A stretch of DNA of 64,000 nt from Actinomadura cremea (GTDB lineage: Bacteria; Actinomycetota; Actinomycetes; Streptosporangiales; Streptosporangiaceae): assembly GCF_014648495.1 (NCBI RefSeq), contig NZ_BMRF01000005.1, positions 248,001 through 312,000 on the forward strand, given 5' to 3'. Under the pieces are notes generated by a model. It had not been told where the DNA came from. It saw only the letters and a list, made by a program, of their open reading frames with translations, and ran no database searches. A program made the position numbers and the translations under genes. Below are positions 28,265 through 36,163 of the stretch, piece by piece. Positions within the stretch are counted from its first letter, which is position 1. Each line of letters starts with the position of its first letter.

Positions 28265-29035
28265 TCAGGCCCCGAGTTCGTCCGGGCGCCAGCGGCCGCG
28301 CCGCTCCAGGTGCGTCACCAGCAGCTCGCCCGCGCGCAGGATGTGCTCGCGCATCTCGACGCCCGCGCCGGGCCCGTCGCCCGCGCGCAGCGCGTCCATG
28401 ATCCGCCGGTGGTCGCGGACGGCGAGGCGCGGCCACTCGGGGACGCCCCCGTACAGTCCGCGCGGGACGTAGCGGGCGGCCGTCCCCATCGACCAGGCCA
28501 GCTTCGGGGACGCGGCGGCCACGTTGATCCGCCGGTGGAAGTCCCGGTTGTGCTGCTCCATGAGGTCCGGGCGGTGGACGGCGCGGGCCTGTTCGAGCGC
28601 CCGGTGGAACCCGTCGAGGTCGCCGAGCGCGACGTCGTCCAGGCGGGCGGCGGCGCGGGCGGTCAGCTCGGCTGCGATGCCCGCCTGCACCCAGAACAGG
28701 TCGGCGACGTCCTGCTTCGACAGCGGCGCGACGACGAACCCGCGGCGCGGTTCGAGGACCACGAACCCCTCGCTGCGCAGCGACTTCAGCGCCTCCCGGA
28801 CGGGCGTGACGCTGATCTGGAACTCGGCGGCGAGATGTTCGAGGCGCAGGTGCTCGCCGGGCCGGACGAGCCCGTCGACGATCAGTTCGCGGATGCGCGC
28901 GGCGACCTCGTCGCCGAGCTGCACGCGCGTGCCGACCGCGCCCGGACTCGGCGGGCGCGGGTCGGCCGGGCGCGGGGGCGGCGGTCGCGGGCCCGGCGGC
29001 GCGCCGGGCGTGTGCCGGGGCAGGGGGACGGCCAC
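28265..29035 (-). CDS. GntR-family regulator, FadR/FCD subgroup
   Basis: 256 residues. Winged helix near residues 40-100 ('LRLEHLAAEFQISVTPVREALKSLRSEGFV'), then an all-helical FCD domain with metal-ligand-like 'NRDFHRRI', 'VRDHRRIMDAL' and 'MREHI'. Such proteins sense carboxylates. The GTG at 29035 has GGGGAG five bases upstream; an ATG 66 bases further upstream would add an unconserved Pro/Gly segment. Convergent with the deaminase gene; targets unknown. Confidence 0.88.
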   Translation of the reverse strand: MAVPLPRHTPGAPPGPRPPPPRPADPRPPSPGAVGTRVQLGDEVAARIRELIVDGLVRPGEHLRLEHLAAEFQISVTPVREALKSLRSEGFVVLEPRRGFVVAPLSKQDVADLFWVQAGIAAELTARAAARLDDVALGDLDGFHRALEQARAVHRPDLMEQHNRDFHRRINVAAASPKLAWSMGTAARYVPRGLYGGVPEWPRLAVRDHRRIMDALRAGDGPGAGVEMREHILRAGELLVTHLERRGRWRPDELGA

Positions 29036-29162
29036 GGTGACTCCCCAACGGACCCCGCCGCGGCCGGGCCCCGCGGACGTCAAAGGGCCCGCCCTGTTCA
29101 TTCCCGCGAAGGCCCGCCCTGACGCCCGCGAACCCGAAGCCCGCTCGATCGGGGCGTGGAGG

Positions 29163-30239
29163 TCAGAGGGTGACGCCGACCAGGACGGGCTCGTTCACCA
29201 GCTCCACGCCGAACGCGTCCCGCACGCCGTCCCGCACCTCGCGGGCCAGGTCGAGGAGGTCGGCGGTGCTGGCGCCGCCCGGATTGGTGAGCGCGAGGGT
29301 GTGCTTGCCGGAGATGCGCGCCGGGCCGGTGCCGTGCCCCTTGGCGAACCCGGCGCGGTCGATGAGCCACGCGGCGGACGTCTTGGTGCGCCCGTCGGGC
29401 TCGGGGTAGCGGGGGAACGCCGCGTCCGGGCCGAGGCGTTCGGCGACGCGCCGTTCCAGTTCGGCGAGCCGGGCCGGTTCCAGGATCGGGTTGGTGAAGA
29501 ACGATCCGGCGCTGCGGGTGTCGGGGTCGGCCGGGTCGAGGACCATGCCCTTGCCGCGCCGCAGCTCCAGGACGGCGTCGCGCGCCTCCTTCAACGCGAC
29601 CCGCTCGCCGGGCCGCACGTCCAGCCTGCGCGCGAGTTCGGCGTACGCGATCGGCTGCGACTCCTCCGACTCGCGCAGCGCGTACGTCACGTCCAGGACG
29701 ACGTACCGGCTGTGGCCCTTGAAGACGCTGTTGCGGTAGGTGAACCGGCATTCCTCCGGGCCGAGGGTCACCCACGCGCGGTCGCGCCGGTCGTAGGCCC
29801 GCACCCGCACGATGGTCTCGCCGACGTCCTGCCCGTAGGCCCCGACGTTCTGGATGGGCGTCGCGCCGACCCGTCCGGGGATCCCCGACAGGCACTCGAC
29901 GCCGGCGAGGCCGTCGGACACGCAGCGGGCGACGAACGGGTCCCAGTCCTCGCCGGCCTGGACGCGGACGTGCACCCGGTCGCCGTCGGCGGCGACGCGC
30001 TCGGTCCCGCGCGTCCCGACGTGCACGACCGTCCCGGTGAACCCGTCGTCGGACACCACCACGTTGCTGCCGCCGCCGAGCACCAGCACCGGCTCGCCCG
30101 CCTCGTCGGCCTCCCGGACCGCCGCGACGACCTCCTCCTCGGTGGTCGCCTCGACGAAGCGCCGGGCGGGGCCGCCCAGCCGCAGCGTGGTGTATCCGGC
30201 CAGGTTGACCTCTTCGGCGATCACCGCCACGTCGTCCAT
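29163..30239 (-). CDS. murB: UDP-N-acetylenolpyruvoylglucosamine reductase
   Basis: 358 residues. FAD-binding N-terminal half ('YTTLRLGGPARRFVEA', 'VLVLGGGSNVVVSDDGF', 'GLAGVECLSGIPGRVGATPIQNVGAYG'), substrate domain with catalytic 'FTYRNSVFKG' and the final 'NEPVLVGV' glutamate. Reduces UDP-GlcNAc-enolpyruvate with NADPH to UDP-MurNAc in peptidoglycan synthesis. ATG 30239 is used because the alternative GTG 30263 lies inside a terminator hairpin; a GTG nine bases further in is also possible. Confidence 0.94.
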   Translation of the reverse strand: MDDVAVIAEEVNLAGYTTLRLGGPARRFVEATTEEEVVAAVREADEAGEPVLVLGGGSNVVVSDDGFTGTVVHVGTRGTERVAADGDRVHVRVQAGEDWDPFVARCVSDGLAGVECLSGIPGRVGATPIQNVGAYGQDVGETIVRVRAYDRRDRAWVTLGPEECRFTYRNSVFKGHSRYVVLDVTYALRESEESQPIAYAELARRLDVRPGERVALKEARDAVLELRRGKGMVLDPADPDTRSAGSFFTNPILEPARLAELERRVAERLGPDAAFPRYPEPDGRTKTSAAWLIDRAGFAKGHGTGPARISGKHTLALTNPGGASTADLLDLAREVRDGVRDAFGVELVNEPVLVGVTL

Positions 30240-30255
30240 CCCTCCGTACGTTCGC

Positions 30256-30291
30256 GTCCGCACCGGCCGGGCGTCCCCGGCCGGTGCGGAC
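30256..30291 (-). terminator. Terminator of hadA-hadB
   Basis: Perfect 16-base stem GTCCGCACCGGCCGGG/CCCGGCCGGTGCGGAC (30256-30271 with 30276-30291), 4-base loop, 15 bases after the hadB stop and 17 bases before murB. It may reduce read-through into murB. Confidence 0.82.
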
Positions 30292-30305
30292 GGGCACGCG
30301 CCGGT

Positions 30306-30731
30306 TCAGGCGAGACGGACGACCGCCTTGGCGCGCGTGAGGACCTTCTGGTCGTTCGACCTGGCGGTGAGCGCCACGACGACCTTGCCGTCGTCCAGCT
30401 TCTCCTCCACCTTGCCGCTGATCACCAGCGACGCGCCGCCCTCGTCGGGGACGACCACGGGCGAGGAGAACCGTACCCCGTAGTCGACGACCGCACCCGG
30501 GTCGCCGACCCAGTCGGTGACGAACCGTCCGCCCTGGGCCATCGTGTACATGCCGTGGGCGATGACGTCGGGGAGCCCGACGGCCTTCGCGAACGACTCG
30601 CGCCAGTGGATCGGGTTGAAGTCGCCGGACGCGCCCGCGTACATGACGAGGTTCGCGCGGTCGACCTTGTACGTCTGGGCCGGGATCTCGGTGCCGACCT
30701 CGACGTCGTCGTACTTCACCTTCGCGGTCAT
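30306..30731 (-). CDS. hadB: MaoC-family dehydratase, HadB-like
   Basis: 141 residues, single hot-dog domain with the hydratase-2 catalytic motif 'GDFNPIHWRESFAKAVGLPDVIAHGMYTM' (Asp and His). In mycobacteria HadB is the catalytic half of (3R)-hydroxyacyl-ACP dehydratase of FAS-II; here the acyl substrate is unknown since mycolates are not expected. ATG 30731 is two bases after the hadA stop, implying a heterodimer. Confidence 0.88.
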   Translation of the reverse strand: MTAKVKYDDVEVGTEIPAQTYKVDRANLVMYAGASGDFNPIHWRESFAKAVGLPDVIAHGMYTMAQGGRFVTDWVGDPGAVVDYGVRFSSPVVVPDEGGASLVISGKVEEKLDDGKVVVALTARSNDQKVLTRAKAVVRLA

Positions 30732-30733
30732 CC

Positions 30734-31171
30734 CTAGGCCCCCCGCTCCACGATCGTGTTGTAGCTCTTGCAGACCGGCTCGCCCTCGACCGTCTTGACC
30801 TCGGTCTCCACGACCATCTTCTCGTTGTTGCCGATCGACCTGATCTCGGTGATCGTCGACGTGCAGACCACGACGTCCCCGGCGCGGAGCGGACGGGCGT
30901 ACTCGAAGCGCTGCTCGCCGTGCAGGACCATCGCGTAGTTCAGGCCGAGCTCGGGGTCGGCGAGGCCCGGGTTGCCGAGGGTCATCACGATCGGGAACGT
31001 GGGAGGGGCGATGACGTCGGGGTGCCCGGCCGCCTTGGCCGCCTCCGCGTCGCGGTACACGGGGTTGCGGTCGCCGATCGCGTCCGCGAACTCGCGGATC
31101 TTGACGCGGCTGACCTCGTAGGTCTCGCTGGGCGGGAAGCTCCGCCCGATGAAATCACGGTTCAGTGCCAT
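30734..31171 (-). CDS. hadA: MaoC N-terminal-type dehydratase subunit, HadA-like
   Basis: 145 residues, hot-dog fold ('FADAIGDRNPVYRDAEAAKAAGHPDVIAPPTFP') with the HadA pattern that binds the acyl chain but lacks the full catalytic pair. Forms a heterodimer with the next gene. ATG 31171 gives the family length; the long open frame upstream is not conserved. The order rpmG-hadA-hadB matches mycobacteria. Confidence 0.88.
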   Translation of the reverse strand: MALNRDFIGRSFPPSETYEVSRVKIREFADAIGDRNPVYRDAEAAKAAGHPDVIAPPTFPIVMTLGNPGLADPELGLNYAMVLHGEQRFEYARPLRAGDVVVCTSTITEIRSIGNNEKMVVETEVKTVEGEPVCKSYNTIVERGA

Positions 31172-31267
31172 GCAGGTCCGTCCTTCCAGGTCGGCGGGGG
31201 CGGCGCGCTCGGGTGCCCGCGCCGCCGTGCACCTGTCCCTCGACATCTGGACGGACGGTAACAGAAT

Positions 31268-31318
31268 GACGTTCAGCCCGTCCCCACGGGTCTCACCGAT
31301 GAGGACGGGCTGAACGTC
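31268..31318 (-). terminator. Long-looped inverted repeat after rpmG
   Basis: 16-base perfect arms GACGTTCAGCCCGTCC (31268-31283) and GGACGGGCTGAACGTC (31303-31318) enclose a 19-base loop. Lies 150 bases past rpmG and 97 before hadA. Terminator is the simplest reading; a regulatory leader of hadA is the alternative. Confidence 0.6.
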
Positions 31319-31469
31319 GTGCTGTACAGGTGGGCAAGCTGCGAGGAAAATCGCTCCGCTCGGCTCCCGGGAAGGAACGCGGTCGGCCGCTCGCGCCGGA
31401 CGCGTCAGGCGGTGCGGCACCGCCGACGTCTCGAGTCGAGTCCCCCGGTTCCGCTCAAGGCGGAACGGG

Positions 31470-31634
31470 TCAGCGGGTCTCCCGGTGCGGACGGTGCGTC
31501 CGGCAGTTCGGGCAGTACTTCTTGATCTCGAGGCGGTCCGGGTCGTTGCGCCGGTTCTTCCGCGTGATGTAGTTGCGGTGCTTGCACTCCTGGCAGGCCA
31601 GCGTGATCTTCGGCCGGACGTCGGTGGCAGCCAC
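31470..31634 (-). CDS. rpmG: 50S ribosomal protein L33, zinc-binding form
   Basis: 54 residues starting [18 protein letters not shown] and ending [14 protein letters not shown]. Both CxxC pairs are present, so this is the zinc-containing (C+) paralogue, unlike zinc-free copies used in zinc starvation. GTG start 31634 with AAAGG upstream. Reads toward hadA-hadB, as in mycobacteria. Confidence 0.95.
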   Translation of the reverse strand: MAATDVRPKITLACQECKHRNYITRKNRRNDPDRLEIKKYCPNCRTHRPHRETR

Positions 31635-31716
31635 GATGGAGTGCCTTTCTGAGCTAGGGACAGGAACTACGGACCGGGGCCGCCCGTGCGGGCGGCCGAC
31701 GGTTCGGACCCAGCCT

Positions 31717-31740
31717 TCTCACCTCCCGGAGGAGGTGAGA
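31717..31740 (-). terminator. Hairpin downstream of tRNA-Met
   Basis: TCTCACCTCC-CGGA-GGAGGTGAGA, a perfect 10-base stem 12 bases after the tRNA 3' end. A second hairpin, GGCCGCCC/GGGCGGCC, lies just beyond (near 31679-31697). Confidence 0.7.
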
Positions 31741-31751
31741 GACCTGGGTAG

Positions 31752-31825
31752 TAGCGAGGGCCGGACTTGAACCGGCGACACAGCGATTATGAGCCGCTTG
31801 CTCTGCCTGACTGAGCTACCCCGCC
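31752..31825 (-). tRNA. tRNA-Met (CAT anticodon)
   Basis: 74 bases with GGCGGGG/CCTCGCT acceptor (two G-U pairs), GCTC-GAGC D-arm, loop CTCATAA with anticodon CAT, and T-arm GCCGG-TTCAAGT-CCGGC. The acceptor pairs at position 1, so it is an elongator rather than initiator type by this feature. Confidence 0.93.
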
Positions 31826-32107
31826 GTGATGGTCGGTGTGGACCGGTTTGCAAGGATACCGGATGCCCACCGCACCCTCGGAACAGCATTTCCCGGACCG
31901 TGGTCGGGGACGCATGTTCACGTGGCCCCACGGGCCGCTCCCCAGGGTACCCGGTGCGCCGGTGACCTGCGAATCGTCCCGATGGAACCGGTGGGACGCT
32001 ACCACAGCCCCTGCCGCGAGGCGAATCCGGACGGACGGGCCCGAACCGCCCCGGGGAACGACGAAGGCCGCCCTCCGGGTTTCCGGACGGCGGCCGTGGT
32101 GTCGTTG
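31826..32107. other. Spacer between tRNA-Met and tRNA-Thr
   Basis: 282 bases with only the tRNA-Thr terminator hairpin (32066-32095) and presumably the tRNA-Met promoter. No coding region recognised. Confidence 0.7.
32066..32095 (-). terminator. Terminator of tRNA-Thr
   Basis: GGCCGCCCTCCGG/CCGGACGGCGGCC, 13-base stem with one mismatch and a GTTT loop, 13 bases beyond the tRNA. Confidence 0.78.
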
Positions 32108-32180
32108 AGCCCCTTTACGGAATCGAACCGTAGACCTTCTCCTTACCATGGAGACGCTCTGCCGACTGAGCTAAAGGGGC
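32108..32180 (-). tRNA. tRNA-Thr (GGT anticodon)
   Basis: 73 bases. Acceptor GCCCCTT/AAGGGGC, D-arm GCTC-GAGC, anticodon loop ATGGTAA (anticodon GGT), T-arm TACGG-TTCGATT-CCGTA. Confidence 0.96.
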
Positions 32181-32247
32181 TTGCGTCCTTCGCGCAGTGA
32201 AAACCATACACGGCCCGAGCGCCACGTGCGAACCGAAAAGCCCCACC

Positions 32248-32280
32248 CGGTCTCCCCGCCCGCTCCGGGCGGGGAGACCG
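32248..32280 (-). terminator. Terminator of the acyl-CoA dehydrogenase gene
   Basis: Perfect 14-base stem CGGTCTCCCCGCCC/GGGCGGGGAGACCG with a 5-base loop, followed by a C/T/A-rich stretch with TTTT on the minus strand, five bases after the stop. Confidence 0.88.
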
Positions 32281-32284
32281 CAGG

Positions 32285-33412
32285 TCAGCGCAGGAGATGC
32301 CGGCCGATGACGAGCTGCTGGATCTGGCTCGTGCCCTCGTAGATGCGGAACAGCCGCACGTCCCGGTAGAACCGCTCGACGGCGACGCCCCGCATGTAGC
32401 CCATCCCGCCGTGGACCTGGACGGCCCGGTCGGCGACGCGCCCGACCATCTCCGAGCAGAAGTACTTGGCGCAGGACGGCCCGAGCTTGGTGTCCTCGCC
32501 CGCGTCGTAGGCCCGCGCCGCCTCCAGCACCATCGACCGCCCCGCGTACAGCTCGGCCTGCGAGTCGGCGATGAGCCCCTGCACGAGCTGGTAGTCGCCG
32601 ATCCTCCGCCCGCCCTGGGCGCGCTCCTTCGCGTACGCGACGGCCTCGTCCTGGATCCGCTGGGCGAGGCCCACGCAGACGGCGGAGATGCTGAGCCGCC
32701 CGTGCGCGAGGGACGCCATCGCGGTGCGGAACCCGGTCCCCTCCGCGCCGACCATCGCGTCCGCCGGGACGCGGACGCCGTTGAGGAGGACCTCGGCGGT
32801 GTGCGCCCCGCGCTGCCCCATCTTCTCGTCGGACGGCCCGACCTCCAGGCCGTCCGTCCCCTTCTCGACGAGGAAGGTGGAGATGCCGCGCGAGCCCTCG
32901 CCGCCCGTCCGGGCGAACACCATGAAGACGTCCGCCTCCGGGGCGTTGGTGATGAACCGCTTGGCGCCGTCGATGACGTACTCGTCGCCGTCCCGGCGCG
33001 CGGACGTCGTCAGCGTGCTCGGGTCCGACCCGGCCTCGGCCTCGGTGAGCGCGAACGCGCCGACGATCTCGCCGGAGGCGAGGCGGGGCAGCCAGCGGTC
33101 CTTCTGCGCGTCCGTGCCGGCGTGCACGAGGACCTGCCCGGCGATGCCGTTGCTCGTCCCGAACATCGACCGGAACGCCGGGCTGGCGTACCCGATCTCG
33201 AAGACGAGCCGGACCTCCTCGCTCACCGACAGCCCGAGGCCGCCGTACTGCTCCGGCAGCGCGTACCCGAACAGGCCCATGTCGCGGGACGTCCGCCGCA
33301 CCGCCTCGGGGATCGCGTCGGTCTCCTCGATCTCCTCCTCGCGGGGGATCACCTCGTCGCGCACGAAGCGGCGGACGGACTGCAGCACGTCGTCGAAATC
33401 CTGTGGCTCCAT
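32285..33412 (-). CDS. Acyl-CoA dehydrogenase
   Basis: 375 residues, full length. FAD-dependent alpha,beta-dehydrogenation of acyl-CoA. 'FALTEAEAGSDPSTL' and 'AKRFITNA' (FAD and substrate loop), 'QVHGGMGYMRGVAVERFYRDVR', and 'IYEGTSQIQQLVIGRHLL' with the catalytic glutamate are intact. ATG start 33412. A palindrome overlaps a TAAAAT -10 element ending 6 bases before the ATG, so the message is probably leaderless and repressor-controlled. Chain specificity unknown. Confidence 0.93.
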   Translation of the reverse strand: MEPQDFDDVLQSVRRFVRDEVIPREEEIEETDAIPEAVRRTSRDMGLFGYALPEQYGGLGLSVSEEVRLVFEIGYASPAFRSMFGTSNGIAGQVLVHAGTDAQKDRWLPRLASGEIVGAFALTEAEAGSDPSTLTTSARRDGDEYVIDGAKRFITNAPEADVFMVFARTGGEGSRGISTFLVEKGTDGLEVGPSDEKMGQRGAHTAEVLLNGVRVPADAMVGAEGTGFRTAMASLAHGRLSISAVCVGLAQRIQDEAVAYAKERAQGGRRIGDYQLVQGLIADSQAELYAGRSMVLEAARAYDAGEDTKLGPSCAKYFCSEMVGRVADRAVQVHGGMGYMRGVAVERFYRDVRLFRIYEGTSQIQQLVIGRHLLR

Positions 33413-33422
33413 GCGGCCATTT

Positions 33423-33437
33423 TAGAATCAGATTCCA
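33423..33437. promoter_or_regulatory. Palindromic operator at the acyl-CoA dehydrogenase promoter
   Basis: TAGAATC-A-GATTCCA: 7-base half-sites with one mismatch. The left half overlaps the -10-like TAAAAT (minus strand, 33424-33419). A dimeric repressor, for example TetR-type, would block transcription here. Regulator not in the window as far as seen. Confidence 0.6.
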
Positions 33438-33446
33438 GGATGGCGT

Positions 33447-34274
33447 CTAGAAGCGGACGAGCACGGCCGTCGCGTCGTCGTACCGCTTGCCCCGCCGCAC
33501 CGCGTCCGCCGGAAGGGCCGCCGCCTCCGCCTCGCGCGTGCGCCGCACCACCTCCGCGGGCCCGTCCTCGTCCAGCATGCGCAGGAGCCCCGCCCAGCTG
33601 AGCCGATCGAACCGCTCGACGAGACGGGACGCGCCGTCGCTCAGCACCGCGGCCCGGCGCAGCCCCCGCAGCGGCACCCGTCCCGTGCGGGCCTCGTGCG
33701 CGGCCTCCGGCCTCGTGCTCGCGACCCAGAACCCGCCGGGGCTGTTGCGGGCCGCCCGGACGGCCTCCAGCGTGTAGCTCGGGAGCCGGTCGACCCGGTC
33801 GTCCCGGCAGACGTGCACGCCCGCCGCGTCCCGCGTCCCCGTCCCCGCCTCCGCCGGACGTCCACCGTCCCGGGGCGCACCGGCCCGTCCCGGCTCGGCG
33901 GCCGTCTCGAACAGGATCGGGGAGTCGGCGAGGACGAACCAGTCGACGGCGTCCGCGCGGCGGCGCAGCACCGAGACGGTCGCCGACGGGCTGTCCGGAT
34001 TGCCGAGGTCGCAGGTGCCGGCGTGCGCCTCGGCCGTCACCTTGATCGCCTCGGCCACCAGGTCGGGGAGCGGCTCGCCGCCCGCCGCGGCCAGGCCCGC
34101 CGCGATCCGTCCGCCGAGCCGCCGCACCAGCCACGCCGGGTCGTGCCGGCACCCGCTGTCCACGCCCGGCGGCGCCGTGGCCCCGTCCAGCAGCACCACC
34201 CATCCGGGCCCGGCCGCCACGAAGTCCTCGTTCTCCCCGCCCGGCGTCGCCTCGCTCGCAAAGGTCACCTGCAC
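33447..34274 (-). CDS. PP2C-like serine/threonine phosphatase domain protein
   Basis: 275 residues. Motifs in PP2C order: 'GGENEDFVAAGPGWVVLLDGAT' (metal-binding Asp-Gly), 'WFVLADSPILFE', 'AAVLSDGASRLVERF' and 'RYDDATAVLVRF'. The family dephosphorylates Ser/Thr-phosphorylated proteins; the middle is diverged, so activity is not certain. GTG 34274 (or GTG 34268). The 3' end is 34 bases from the acyl-CoA dehydrogenase start; co-transcription is possible but an operator lies between. Confidence 0.8.
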   Translation of the reverse strand: MQVTFASEATPGGENEDFVAAGPGWVVLLDGATAPPGVDSGCRHDPAWLVRRLGGRIAAGLAAAGGEPLPDLVAEAIKVTAEAHAGTCDLGNPDSPSATVSVLRRRADAVDWFVLADSPILFETAAEPGRAGAPRDGGRPAEAGTGTRDAAGVHVCRDDRVDRLPSYTLEAVRAARNSPGGFWVASTRPEAAHEARTGRVPLRGLRRAAVLSDGASRLVERFDRLSWAGLLRMLDEDGPAEVVRRTREAEAAALPADAVRRGKRYDDATAVLVRF

Positions 34275-34345
34275 GGGTCCAGATCTACCCGCACGGCACG
34301 CCGTCCGGTACGCCCCGCCACCGAAACCTCACTCAGGCGGCGGCT

Positions 34346-34606
34346 CTACCCGCGGGCGGACGTCCTCGCCCGGAGGACATCTCCCACGGACTCCTCGCGC
34401 CAGCGCCGCAGGAGTTCGTGGAACGCGAACGCGCCGTGGGGGTAGGCCGTCGGGCCGTTCGGCCGGCCCCGCCCCTCGCCGTTGCAGTAGCCGGGGGTGC
34501 ACGCCGCGTGGAACCACTCGTGGTCGGGAGCGTTCTCGGCCGGCTTCGGGACGCCCTGGACGCCGGTGGCGCCGGTGCCGACGACGCCCACGCGCTTCCC
34601 GGCGAG
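34346..34606 (-). pseudogene. Remnant of a Baeyer-Villiger-type flavin monooxygenase
   Basis: An open stretch translates to 'LAGKRVGVVGTGATGVQGVP', the NADPH-binding Rossmann block of BVMO enzymes. About 15 residues later it runs into 'HEWFHAACTPGYCNGEG' and 'YPHGAFAFHELLRRWREE', which resemble the family C-terminus. About 300 residues that normally lie between are missing, and there is no N-terminal FAD domain. So this is a doubly deleted gene. Upstream of it are 14-base tandem repeats that break any frame. Confidence 0.72.
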
Positions 34607-34620
34607 GCCGGTCGGGCCGC

Positions 34621-34672
34621 CGCTCGCGGGCCGGCGCTCGCGGGCCGGCGCTCGCGGGCCGGCGCTCGCCGG
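34621..34672. repeat. 14-base tandem repeat, three and a part copies
   Basis: CGCTCGCGGGCCGG repeated at 34621, 34635 and 34649 with a partial fourth unit ending 34672. Unit length is not a multiple of three. Adjoins the monooxygenase remnant. The 34275-34854 gap otherwise holds no gene. Confidence 0.85.
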
Positions 34673-34854
34673 GGCCGAGTTGCTGCGACACCCCGGGAGG
34701 GTACCCGGTGGGCCTCCCATACCGGTCTTCCCGGCGGCCATGACCCCGCGGCCATATGACGGGGTGAACATAGCGCCGTCGACATTCGGTATTAGCCCGT
34801 GATACCAGTCACGTGCATCCTCATCTGGGTGAACTCGACCGGAAGGCCCAGGTG

Positions 34855-36159
34855 ATGGACATCGACCGCAGGCAGGCGGCGCGCCGCGTCTCATGGGCGG
34901 CCTTCATCGGCACCACCATCGAGTGGTACGACTTCTTCCTCTACGGAACGGCCGCCGCGCTCGTCTTCAGCAAGCAGTTCTTTCCGACGATGGACCCCGT
35001 CGCCGGCTCCATCGCCTCGTTCGGCACGATGACCGTTGGCTTCCTCGCCCGTCCCCTCGGCGGCGTCGTCTTCGGCCACTTCGGCGACCGCATCGGACGG
35101 CGCAACACGCTCGTCGTCTCGCTGCTGATCATGGGGATCGGGACCGCGCTGATCGGCCTGCTCCCGACCTACGACACCCTCGGCGTCTGGGCCGCCGTAC
35201 TGCTGGTCGTCCTGCGCGTCGCCCAGGGCATCGGCCTCGGCGGCGAGCTGGGCGGCGCCGTCGTCCTCACCATGGAGCACGCGCCCAAGGGACGGCGCGG
35301 CCTGTTCGGGGCCTTCCCGATGATGGGGACGCCCGCCGGGATGCTCGCCGCGAACGCCGTCTTCCTCGGCACCTCGGCGCTGCTCGGCGACGGCGCGTTC
35401 CAGTCGTGGGGCTGGCGGGTGCCGTTCCTGCTCAGCCTCGTCCTCGTCGGCGTCGGCCTGTACCTGCGGCTCCGCATCGAGGAGAGCCCCGACTACGAGG
35501 GCCTCGTCGAGCGCCGCAAGCCCGCGAAGCTGCCGGTCGCACTCGTCCTGCGGGACCACTGGCGCTCGGTCGTCCACACCATCTGCGTCATCGTCGGCAA
35601 CAGCTCCGTCGCGTACATCTTCATGGTGTACGCCCTGTCCTACGGCGAGGACAACGTCGACCTGAACCGCGACTACCTGCTCCTCTGCGTGATCGGCGGC
35701 TCCGCCCTCTGGCTGGTCACCGCGCCGCTCTGGGCGCACTACACCGACCGGTTCGGCATGCGGGCCGTATTCACGTGGGGTTCGGTGGTCCTCCTCCTTG
35801 GGGCCCTCGCCATCCTCCCGGTGATCAACACAGGGAACATGGTGCTGATCGCGGTGTTCATGGTGCTGATGGGCGCCGTCCTGTCGATGAGCCACGCCCC
35901 GCAGGGCACCCTCACCGCGAGCTTCTTCCCCGTCGCCATCCGCTACTCGGGCACCTCGGTCGCCTACCAGCTCGCGTCGCTGCTCGGCGGCGGCATCACG
36001 CCCCTGATCGCCGAGTCCCTGTTCGCCTCGACCGGCACCTCCACGGCGATCACCGGCTACCTGACGGTCATCGCCGCGATCAGCCTCGCCGCCGCGCTCG
36101 TCATCCCCCGCGACCACGCCCGGGACGAACGCCCGCAGAAGGCGCCCGTCGCGGGCTGA
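34855..36159 (+). CDS. MFS transporter, metabolite:H+ symporter (MHS) family
   Basis: 434 residues with about twelve TM helices. 'GTTIEWYDFFLYGTAAAL' in helix 1, 'GHFGDRIGRRNTLV' (MFS motif A) and 'RVAQGIGLGGELGGAVVL' in helix 4 are MHS signatures (relatives of ShiA, KgtP, ProP). Imports an organic acid or similar solute with protons; substrate unknown. ATG 34855 has AGGTG just upstream; an ATG 42 bases earlier is possible. Confidence 0.9.
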   Translation: MDIDRRQAARRVSWAAFIGTTIEWYDFFLYGTAAALVFSKQFFPTMDPVAGSIASFGTMTVGFLARPLGGVVFGHFGDRIGRRNTLVVSLLIMGIGTALIGLLPTYDTLGVWAAVLLVVLRVAQGIGLGGELGGAVVLTMEHAPKGRRGLFGAFPMMGTPAGMLAANAVFLGTSALLGDGAFQSWGWRVPFLLSLVLVGVGLYLRLRIEESPDYEGLVERRKPAKLPVALVLRDHWRSVVHTICVIVGNSSVAYIFMVYALSYGEDNVDLNRDYLLLCVIGGSALWLVTAPLWAHYTDRFGMRAVFTWGSVVLLLGALAILPVINTGNMVLIAVFMVLMGAVLSMSHAPQGTLTASFFPVAIRYSGTSVAYQLASLLGGGITPLIAESLFASTGTSTAITGYLTVIAAISLAAALVIPRDHARDERPQKAPVAG

Positions 36160-36163
36160 GCCG

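Noticed and set aside
34621-34672. CRISPR-like repeat
   Set aside because: Units are 14 bases and directly adjoining, without spacers.
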